Below are positions 1-7,011 of a stretch of DNA of 25,816 nt, piece by piece. The stretch comes from Nitrososphaera_A sp036522495. GTDB lineage: Archaea > Thermoproteota > Nitrososphaeria > Nitrososphaerales > Nitrososphaeraceae. A program made the position numbers and the translations under genes. Below the pieces are notes generated by a model. The model did no database searches. It saw nothing but the letters and a program-made list of their open reading frames with translations, and had not been told where the DNA came from. How positions within the stretch are numbered: position 1 is the first letter of the stretch; the number at the start of each line of letters is the position of its first letter. Location of the stretch: NCBI GenBank assembly GCA_036522495.1, contig DATDFS010000049.1, positions 1 through 25,816 of the forward strand, written 5' to 3'.

Positions 1-127
1 GGTTGAATAGATGTAGTACTATACTTTATGACTTTCCTTTCTTAAATCTGCTAATACTAAAGATGAAATGCATCCAGAATTTTAATTCCTTTTTAAATGA
101 AGGTTTAAGAAATATGGATAGAATATT

Positions 128-460
128 ATGGGCAGGATAAAATGGGTCTGTGCAACCTGTGCAGAACATTTCACAAGGAAATATAGTGCCAGTCGACACA
201 ACAATAACTTACATTTTGAAAATGGGCTGATCGTGACTTTGCTTGATTATATCGTTGGAAGGGCATCTGGACAGTACTTACCGAGTGATCCTAGAATCAG
301 CAAAAACCATAACCCCTTTATTCATGATTATACTTCTAAATGGCAATCAAAACCGGCTTCGCAATATATTGCCAGTAATAATAGGCCGTACCTAGCGAGC
401 AACAACAACAATATTCTTTTTTTCTTGATTAACGATCATAGTTTGTTTGTATGTGTGTAA
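128..460 (+). CDS. Small C2H2 zinc-finger protein
   Basis: The 110-residue product begins with a classic C2H2-type finger: C8-x2-C11, then H24 and H29 (C-x2-C-x12-H-x4-H). A hydrophobic/basic stretch around residues 34-55 follows (motif LDYIVGR, then LPSDP). Small archaeal proteins with one N-terminal C2H2 finger are, to my knowledge, frequent in Nitrososphaerales and are presumed nucleic-acid binding; the partner is unknown. The ATG start puts the finger directly at the N-terminus. The tail after about residue 60 is low-complexity (Asn/Ser-rich, then FFLINDHS) and may be random sequence read after a decay event, since the flank at 461-1074 is clearly eroded. The finger is seen directly; that the gene is functional is inference. 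Confidence 0.5.
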   Translation: MGRIKWVCATCAEHFTRKYSASRHNNNLHFENGLIVTLLDYIVGRASGQYLPSDPRISKNHNPFIHDYTSKWQSKPASQYIASNNRPYLASNNNNILFFLINDHSLFVCV

Positions 461-624
461 AACCTTGGAAAAGTCCTTAAACTAATTCTAATAAATGTTG
501 TATGATATACTCTCTTAGTTCATGCTCTTCTGATATCAACGTAAGCTTGAATCGCCCTTATTCTCCTCGCTTTACCACTTTGTGGTACTGGTTTTAGGGA
601 GTAAATAGTTATCATACCATAAAT

Positions 625-1074
625 TTACAAAGGATGGGACGAAGATCGAAAAGGTCTGCAAATTATTTCAGAGATATGATCCACGACAAGTAGGATTATG
701 TTTCCCGATTCTAAATCTGACATTGCCTTTCTAAGGGTAGGAATAGGGTCAGTTTGCTCAACTACAATTTTGTTTAATATTTGTCTAAATACATCATGTA
801 TAAATTCCGGTCTGTCACTCTTCTTACCTTTCATTCCCACAATGTCAAGTCTTCCATTTTCATAACCTATGTAGTGCTTTTTGCCTGCAGTCAAAATTGG
901 TGTACTGTAGGTATTCTTAATTTCAAGGTCGATATCTAACTGCTCTTTACATAACTTTTGAAATTGGAAAAGAGATTCTTCAGAAGACGGATTATTTATG
1001 AATAGTGAATCAGTATCTCCATATATTATATCAAATCCTATGTCTTTAGCGATAGATTGCATTTTGGTAAGCAA
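625..1074 (-). pseudogene. Family-B DNA polymerase, C-terminal palm fragment (remnant)
   Basis: The reading frame contains polymerase motif C (YGDTDSLF, with the two catalytic aspartates) near its start. It continues through a B-family palm/thumb segment (motif TAGKKHYIGY, then GMKGKKSDRPEF) to SDLESGN. The exonuclease domain and motifs A and B are absent, because a TAA stop lies just upstream of the apparent TTG start at 1074. After SDLESGN the sequence no longer looks like a polymerase and ends within about 30 codons, so the 3' end is also damaged. An intact PolB is around 800 residues; this is about 150. I read it as a relic of an extra or mobile-element polB copy, not the replicative gene. 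Family assignment is firm; origin is inference. Confidence 0.78.
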
Positions 1075-1319
1075 TACCGATTAAGGAATAAGTTGCCAAT
1101 TTTGTCGCTTTAGGAAAAAAAACTTAAAATGTATAAGGCCAACACATAGTTTGTCAGCATCTCATTATTATTCAAATAAGCGACCATGACAAATTGATTA
1201 GGTGTGTTAACCTAAGCCTGTTAAAGTCGAGTTACTAAGATTAGTCAGATTACCTACTGCCGATACATCCGATACATTACTAGTTGATTATCTTTTTTTG
1301 TCTTCTTTTTCCTACGTGT

Positions 1320-2156
1320 TTATTCCTCTGGATGTAAAGTATCATGATGATGATGATGATCTATCACCATTCTACTACCCCTATTACGTGTCGCAAAAGC
1401 GTATCCAAATGCGAAGGAAATTATTATCACTGCTAAAATTGGACCTGTCAATGGTGGCAATATGTCTGAACCAGTCATAACTGAATATGATTCCATTGCT
1501 GCGATTGTCAGGGCAACTCCACTTAGCGCATATGCCATATATCTAAATGCTTTAGTGTTAAATATTCTAGAAAATGCAGATCGAAGAACCACACTGTCTA
1601 GCGTATCAACTGGTATCATTCCCATGGCGAAAAATCCAGCGAGTATCAACGCAACTTGCACACCAAGTGTTGCAGAAGCTACAGCTGATAATGTAAGAGC
1701 AGAAATCTGGGTTGCGGTATCAAATCCTAAACCAAATACCAAACCCGTGATCAGGGCAGAACCAAAAGGCCCTAGAATATGAGTCCCAACTGCTATCTTG
1801 CCAGCAAGAATAGCTGATCCTGTTTTGCCCCACCTTTTCATTGAATATATATTAATAGCTCCTATCGTTGCTAAAGCAATAGCTCCAATTACACCACCAT
1901 AAAACGAAAGCTGATCTACTTTGCTACTTGTCGCGCTACCTATTACATATATTATCAAAAGCATTTCAGATAATACAGCTATCATATGACCTGTACTGAA
2001 ACCTGTACCCACCCATCGAGCTCTTTTTTTTGCATTATGCATCCTAACAAGATTATCAATTGCAGTAATATGGTCAACATCAAGTGCATGACGTATACCA
2101 AACAAGAGCATTGAAGGAATTGATATGGCAAGAAACGCCTTGATGTCGGTTACCAT
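1320..2156 (-). CDS. NiCoT-family nickel/cobalt permease with His-rich C-terminus
   Basis: A 278-residue polytopic membrane protein. Transmembrane segment II carries the NiCoT signature RHALDVDHI (H23, D26, D28, H29), the metal-selectivity motif of this family. The second family motif, GLGFDTATQ, follows mid-protein. The C-terminus is unusual: DHHHHHDTLHPEE, a probable cytosolic metal-binding or sensing tail. The family imports Ni2+ or Co2+ by secondary transport. In ammonia-oxidising archaea nickel would serve urease and cobalt would serve cobalamin; which applies cannot be read here. It is transcribed alone on the minus strand. A 9-bp inverted repeat sits 22-68 nt upstream of the ATG. The neighbouring P-type ATPase remnant suggests this was once a metal-homeostasis locus. 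Confidence 0.92.
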   Translation of the reverse strand: MVTDIKAFLAISIPSMLLFGIRHALDVDHITAIDNLVRMHNAKKRARWVGTGFSTGHMIAVLSEMLLIIYVIGSATSSKVDQLSFYGGVIGAIALATIGAINIYSMKRWGKTGSAILAGKIAVGTHILGPFGSALITGLVFGLGFDTATQISALTLSAVASATLGVQVALILAGFFAMGMIPVDTLDSVVLRSAFSRIFNTKAFRYMAYALSGVALTIAAMESYSVMTGSDILPPLTGPILAVIIISFAFGYAFATRNRGSRMVIDHHHHHDTLHPEE

Positions 2157-2177
2157 TTTGAGTGATTACTCCCAATA

Positions 2178-2224
2178 TTATTACCTGACATCATATGTAT
2201 TACTAATTTGTAGAAAGGTAATAA
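2178..2224. promoter_or_regulatory. Candidate operator: 9-bp inverted repeat upstream of the NiCoT gene
   Basis: TTATTACCT at 2178-2186 is matched by AGGTAATAA at 2216-2224, a perfect 9-bp inverted repeat with a 29-nt spacer. It lies directly upstream of the permease start at 2156, where a metal-responsive repressor could act, and overlaps A/T-rich sequence that could serve as the TATA element. It does not match the known bacterial NikR half-site (GTATGA). Role is inference. Confidence 0.3.
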
Positions 2225-2675
2225 ATAAAGTTTTTCAATGCCAGTGGTATAGAGTAAAAGTAAGAATTCACCATATAAAACGAACCCCTAATCTTCAAAT
2301 CGATGAATTTGAGATCAGATTCTACCTAGACATATTCATATTCATCCTAATGATAATTCATCCCCTCTTCTAATGTTTTGAGTATATGTGTAACCGTAGT
2401 AGTTTGATTTGGAGAGTCGTTAAAGATTTCCACAGTATATCTAACAAAAGCTTCAATTAGTTCCCATGACTCTTGTAAAAGTACAGATAACGAAGTTGCT
2501 ATTGTATCAATAAGATAACATGTGTGTATGATCAGACTTTAGTTATTTTAACGATCAATTTATTTATCTTCTTATCTAATCTTTAGAATGAAGAAGGCTA
2601 AATTTTCTAACTAATGGTGAATTTCCAAACACGGCAGAATCTATTATGACCTATCCAAGCGCTGCTAATGCTGAT
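2225..2675. other. Gene-poor stretch with one start-less open frame
   Basis: No complete gene is recognisable. On the minus strand a protein-like frame runs from about 2538 to the TAG at 2347. It contains LLQESWELIEAF and ILKTLEEGMNYH and lacks any ATG, GTG or TTG, so it is either a decayed gene end or chance. It lies between the NiCoT promoter and the decayed P-type ATPase. Short plus-strand frames here have no recognisable features. Confidence 0.25.
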
Positions 2676-3400
2676 CTAAGCACAAGAGAATTTGTAACAC
2701 CATGAAATAATCCAGCAGACATCGATATTGTTATAAAACAAATGACATAGATAATTCTGTTTTACTTTTCTCAGGGAATATTGGCTTAACCCCAAAGTAT
2801 ACAGAATTTGCCATATGTCACTTTTCATACGCATTATGTATCCTGATGACAATGCAGCACAAGTTCCACCACCTAATCCTATCAATTCGGGTGCATTATT
2901 CATACCGTCACCAACCATTATCACTTTCTTTCCTTGGTCTTGTAGTATTTTAATTTCAAGCCTTGTTTCAGGGATACTTAGGATGAGATCATCATTATGC
3001 CAAGCTTCTTAGCGGTGGTGTTAGCATTTCTGTCATTGTCTACGCCCATAATCATGATGTCCTTCTTTTTCATGTTGCGTCGGATCTCAGCAATTACTTG
3101 CTTTGCATTTTCTCTCAACATGTCAGATACTGCCAACAAACCAACTAACTTATCTTCAATGAAAACAGCAATTACATTTTTACCTTCTGACTCTCTTACT
3201 ATGGCTTTTGCAATTGGATGCTCTGATTAATCTTTAGATGCAGATAACTGCAAAAGATCAAATTGTTTGTAGCCATCACTGAAATTATAATATCTGTCAC
3301 TTCGGGTTTGCCATTTCTATTTCTAGGTCTGACATTTCCTAACATTATAGTTAGAGCTATGTAATCACTATTGCCTCACAACTTTTCTATTTCTTTATCC
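2676..3400 (-). pseudogene. Heavy-metal (P1B-type) P-type ATPase remnant
   Basis: Reading right to left, the minus strand shows family landmarks split over several frames: GKPEVTDII (just after where the phosphorylation site should be), an in-frame TAA, then SEHPIAKAIVRESEGK (the HP motif of P1B ATPases), VIAVFIEDKLVGLLAVSD, and finally VGDGMNNAPEL (hinge GDGxNDxP, with D changed to N) and a C-terminal membrane segment. At 3300-3400 a relic resembling the transmembrane CPC region (reading VIT then LALTIMLGN) runs almost directly into GKPEVTD. An internal deletion therefore appears to have removed the DKTGT phosphorylation loop. The actuator domain and the earlier transmembrane segments are not seen. 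Frameshifts, stops and loss of the catalytic aspartate mean it cannot work. The family exports Cu, Zn or related ions; the metal cannot be assigned. Confidence 0.82.
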
Positions 3401-3554
3401 TAATTCCGCTTATAGACGTATCAAACTAAAGGCGTATTTATGTGATGTTCTTCTTATAATAACCATTGATGTAAATGGCCAGCCGATCTTATGGTCCTAT
3501 ATCGAATTTATTTCGACCATTAGTCGGGAGTGATAATTTTGGGAGTTACGTCTA

Positions 3555-4934
3555 TTATTTGTTAATAACATAAAAGTCATAAATTTGGGTTGATTTTGTC
3601 TTATTAAATTTATTCTTGATGGAGTATTCAATCATTGCCCAGAAGGCTGGAAATGTTTCAATCATTCCGATTACTAGACATAACACAAGAGCCTGCAAAT
3701 GAAAAAATATCTTTTTTGGCCAACCGATCTTTGAATACTGCAGATTTAGGAACAGCCCTACCTGATATGACAACAACCACATAATGGAGGTGAACAGTAA
3801 CATTGCACCGATACCGACTTCGATAGGGCTACCATTTGCTAACGTATGCACTATCGATTGGGACGAAAAAATATTCACTAATTTGTCAATCCACTGTGTT
3901 GGATCTGGATTAACACTTTGGTTAATTTCATTAAGCATTAGCAGTTTCGGAACTTGTGTATAAATATAAAGAATTGTCGAAGCAACACCTGATACAAAAC
4001 CAAAAAAATATGTCACTAACTTAAACATCATCTTGAATTTATGTAGCAGAGGAAAGTTGCTTATGTTTTGTAGACTCCCAAGAACCCATCTGCGCCTTTG
4101 CATAAAATGATCTTTAATATTGAGTGGAGGCTGCTCAAGAAGTATTCCGCCGTGCCAGCCCAAGGATTTTGGGCCATATTTCTCGTAAACTTTATAACCG
4201 AAAAACTGGTCTTCAGCGAGAGTAGGTCCAAAATTCCAGCCAATAGAGTCTTCTATATCTGATCTAACTAACAGATTACTTCCATGCATGTGTAAGGGAG
4301 GAGGGTTTGTCATTTGGGACACACAATCATAACATGTGAATGGCCTTACTGACTCAGCAATCGCTGTTAAAAAATTTGCTGATTCAAACTTCAGAGGGTA
4401 AAAGATTGGACCTTCAGATGCAATTGCATTACTTTCTCTAATAAACTTAAGGAGAGAAAGAATGGTTTGGCTTGTTACATAACTCTCATCATCCATATGA
4501 AATATCCAGTATTTTGGAGTGTTCTTACCAAACTTACGACGATATTCTACAGCATATTGTAAAGCTCGTCCCTTCTTGATTGCATAAGCCACAAATTTTT
4601 TATCTACTACAACGATCTCACAGTTATCACTGAAACAACTTAACGTAGTGATATCCTCCAAGTCGTCACTAACGACTGAAATCATATAGTCATAGTATTT
4701 TATTTTGAAGCAAGAATCTATTATTGAGTTGATTCCTCTTTTTACAACAGGTGTCTTGGTTGCAGAACGAGTGGTTATTTGAAATATTATTACAGGATCA
4801 TTAGGAACACGTTGAAGATCTTTTTCAACGAAAACGTTTCTATTTTTTAAGAACCTTATTAACGTCAAAAAGGCTACAGGGATAGATGAAAACCAGAATG
4901 TCGTAATCATAAGTAGTATAATATTCTCTAACAA
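3555..4934 (-). CDS. Membrane GT2 glycosyltransferase, egghead/BRE-3-like
   Basis: A 459-residue inverting family-2 glycosyltransferase. One N-terminal membrane segment (residues 4-28) is followed by a cytosolic GT-A domain with HMDDES (148-150, the metal-binding acidic motif), LAEDQFFG (ED at 241-242, probable catalytic base) and QRRRW (279-283, the Q-x-x-RW motif of processive or beta-linking enzymes). Several C-terminal membrane helices follow from about residue 305. The order DDES, ED..FG, QRRRW resembles the egghead/BRE-3 branch of beta-mannosyl or glucosyl transferases more than plain cellulose synthase. It probably builds a beta-linked cell-surface or extracellular glycan using a nucleotide sugar. 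The start is TTG, since the frame upstream has no ATG or GTG before a stop. It stands alone, flanked by long gene-free DNA. Donor and product are unknown. Confidence 0.86.
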   Translation of the reverse strand: MLENIILLMITTFWFSSIPVAFLTLIRFLKNRNVFVEKDLQRVPNDPVIIFQITTRSATKTPVVKRGINSIIDSCFKIKYYDYMISVVSDDLEDITTLSCFSDNCEIVVVDKKFVAYAIKKGRALQYAVEYRRKFGKNTPKYWIFHMDDESYVTSQTILSLLKFIRESNAIASEGPIFYPLKFESANFLTAIAESVRPFTCYDCVSQMTNPPPLHMHGSNLLVRSDIEDSIGWNFGPTLAEDQFFGYKVYEKYGPKSLGWHGGILLEQPPLNIKDHFMQRRRWVLGSLQNISNFPLLHKFKMMFKLVTYFFGFVSGVASTILYIYTQVPKLLMLNEINQSVNPDPTQWIDKLVNIFSSQSIVHTLANGSPIEVGIGAMLLFTSIMWLLSYQVGLFLNLQYSKIGWPKKIFFHLQALVLCLVIGMIETFPAFWAMIEYSIKNKFNKTKSTQIYDFYVINK

Positions 4935-5427
4935 CGAACCTATGTTGTCTAGATTTTTCTTTAATATTAACCCATTCTAGAACTCTAAATAGCATTTTAC
5001 GATTATGAGTTATCGTGATTAGAAATTTGATATCATAAGTTAAATTGAATGTAGAATATCTTATAATTCCAGTATGGTACTAGAACATTCTGATTTCTAG
5101 AAACCTATGTGATCGCCTTTAATCAATAGTTCTACAAAATGGCCCGTAGATAGTGTAAATATGTATAAGTCGTAATGGTTTTTGATAATAGAAATCCTCT
5201 GAGGTTTTAGATGAGGTACTTTCAGAGATTTGACATCTGGTAATTATCATGCTATTGCTATCGCCAAAGTCGTTTATTTTCTAACCTGAGAGGATCTTGC
5301 CACCACTCTTCCGGAATCAGGTAGTTATGGTATAAAAGATCTGACTTCATAACTAGGATCAAACATCTGATACTGCATTTCTTTATCCAAAAGTGAACTT
5401 TACTGCTATCAATTCCATTAATTTGTG
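4935..5427. other. Gene-free stretch upstream of the glycosyltransferase, with an imperfect inverted repeat
   Basis: No complete gene is supported. A 13-bp inverted repeat with one mismatch lies at 5194-5206 (ATCCTCTGAGGTT) and 5283-5295 (AACCTGAGAGGAT). A 30-codon minus-strand frame at 5258-5350 (ends ENKRLWR) looks protein-like but has no recognised homology and overlaps the repeat interval. The rest is A/T-rich. This probably contains the promoter of the glycosyltransferase and eroded sequence. Confidence 0.3.
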
Positions 5428-6219
5428 CTAATTATTTTGTAGTAGCGGATTATGATTAATATTTATCGGATAGATACCTATACCTATTAATTTGCTTTGC
5501 AAGATTCTCATAATCTGCTCAAATATTCTATATGACCCAATCATCGCTTCAATCTTCTCCTTGTCTGAAATGGCATTCGTCTCTATTACAATATAGCCCG
5601 ATATTATTCTTAAGTTGATTTGAAAGGAATTGTCATCACTTATCCATTGAAGCATATATTCAGTTTCATTTTCGATTAAGCCAGCCCATCTAAGATTGTT
5701 GAACCACTTTCCTATTAAACTATGTATTATCTCTTTGGCCTTTATTTTAATAGGAATATATGTTTGAAGTAGTTGAATGTATTCTTTTCCTCTTCTAGTT
5801 TTATCTACAGATCCCATCACACTATTTTTTGATAACGTCAATATTCCGTTTTTGGTTAGTGTGTAGCCCTTATTAGATCTATCAACTAATCCTAGATCTT
5901 GCAACCTATTCAAGGCTCTTGCAAGGCTTTGCTGGTGAAGGTTCAACTTACGCATTAGACCTGTGAAGGAATAATAATTCGATCCAGATTCTTGATTTAA
6001 TAATGAGAGGATTTTGCTATCGTTCATATGAAAGTCTTTAATATATGACAAATACTCATCCTCCCTATCACCTTCTTTTTTTATTAATACCTGTGTGGTC
6101 TTATCGGTCGATGTTATCTCTTTTTCGAGTGCTTTAACAGTATTAGTGTCTCCTTCTATTTCAGAAATAACATTTTCATTTTCAGACACTTTGGTTTGTA
6201 TCGATATATCTTTCTCCAA
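5428..6219 (-). CDS. Winged-helix (MarR/PadR-like) DNA-binding protein
   Basis: A 263-residue soluble protein. Residues 1-60 are acidic/polar and likely disordered. Residues 67-126 form a winged helix: DSKILSLLNQ, a recognition-helix region LNLHQQSLARALNRLQDLGLV, then a beta wing ending in YTLTKNG. The order is typical of MarR-like regulators with an added tail. Residues 130-263 form an unrecognised alpha/beta domain (ending GIGIYPININHNPL), perhaps for ligand binding or dimerisation. The TTG start fits the promoter: a TATA-like box lies about 30 nt upstream and is embedded in the palindrome at 6241-6260, which suggests autoregulation. No target is evident; the adjacent transposase is a decayed passenger. 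Fold assignment is good, function is inference. Confidence 0.76.
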   Translation of the reverse strand: MEKDISIQTKVSENENVISEIEGDTNTVKALEKEITSTDKTTQVLIKKEGDREDEYLSYIKDFHMNDSKILSLLNQESGSNYYSFTGLMRKLNLHQQSLARALNRLQDLGLVDRSNKGYTLTKNGILTLSKNSVMGSVDKTRRGKEYIQLLQTYIPIKIKAKEIIHSLIGKWFNNLRWAGLIENETEYMLQWISDDNSFQINLRIISGYIVIETNAISDKEKIEAMIGSYRIFEQIMRILQSKLIGIGIYPININHNPLLQNN

Positions 6220-6240
6220 TTATATATGACATTATCAACC

Positions 6241-6260
6241 TTACAAGATATAAATTGTAA
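6241..6260 (-). promoter_or_regulatory. TATA box inside a perfect palindrome, promoter of the winged-helix gene
   Basis: TTACAA-N8-TTGTAA. The 8-nt centre with its flank reads TTTATAT on the minus strand, a good archaeal TATA element, and its distance to the TTG start (about 30 nt) fits a very short leader. An operator covering the TATA box would block TBP binding. Autoregulation by the downstream winged-helix protein is inference. Confidence 0.45.
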
Positions 6261-6378
6261 AGTAACGGTGTGGTAAGTTAGTAAGTCATAAACAACTATA
6301 GATGTGACCATTAGTCATTAAATAATTAAGTGTGGGGCATAATTTGATTACACAATTTTCATGGAGTTTGTTGTTGAT

Positions 6379-6900
6379 TTAACTTCCTAACATGTATTTG
6401 ATTGCTTTAGGACGTCCTTTGCACGTCTTGCAATTATAACAAACAATGATTTGATAAACACTGACAGCAGCACAATCCATACTGCTTTCTGACACTCCCT
6501 TTATTTGCAGAGGATCTATCTTGAAGGTGTTCTATTAACGGTTACACAGATATGCTCATCCAAGAGAAATTGCCCACCCTAATTCGGATTCTTAAAAATG
6601 TACCAGGCGTAATATGTCGCTGCAAGTGTGATTGTATATTTACGATACTGAACATAGTAGCTCAAATCCTCTTGTTATGCTCAAATCATACAGCTTATGA
6701 TCATCATCGTATCCGCAATCAGCTGCCGTGTAACGTACCCCTTGCGGAAGTTGAGATTTTATTGCGAGTGGAGTATGCATACGGTCCTACTCTCCTCTTC
6801 TTCCTGTGGCGCGGAGGACAAGGTGTCAGTCCTATGAAGTGTAGAATGCTAATTAAGATGGATTCTGAAGTATTTGTTGCAGGATTTTTTATTCTATGCA
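6379..6900 (-). pseudogene. Decayed DDE transposase (IS4/IS5-type)
   Basis: The minus strand from about 6780 to the TAA at 6379 reads as one transposase frame interrupted by several stops: TPLAIKSQLPQGVRYTAADC (the block with the second catalytic Asp), GYDDDHKLYDLSITRGFE, then after stops FxESELG, TFKIDPLQIKGV, YQIIVCYNCKT and the end KGRPKAIKYMLGS. The frame between stops is kept, so decay is mostly by point mutation. Upstream, at 6780-6900, the frame shifts and the N-terminal part with the first Asp is not recognisable. No terminal inverted repeats were found by eye. It sits directly downstream of lhr, whose C-terminus looks intact. The transposase assignment is firm; the exact IS family is not. 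Confidence 0.8.
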
Positions 6901-7011
6901 TTCACCAACGAAAGTCACAGATAAAAGAAACAGACAATAATGATACCCGATTTAGTTGCAAATGTATTTTCAATGATCCAACCTATTAAAAGAATACATA
7001 CAATTCAAATA

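Noticed and set aside
573..587. TACCAC-TTT-GTGGTA hairpin near the polymerase relic
   Set aside because: Short, isolated, and no associated gene or repeat was found that would give it a role.
1198..1215. TTAGGT/ACCTAA hairpin downstream of the NiCoT gene
   Set aside because: Only 6 bp, over 100 nt from the stop codon and without a following T-run; too weak for a terminator call.
6552..6989. Plus-strand 145-codon frame
   Set aside because: It lies antisense to the decayed transposase, whose opposite strand gives clear homologous blocks.
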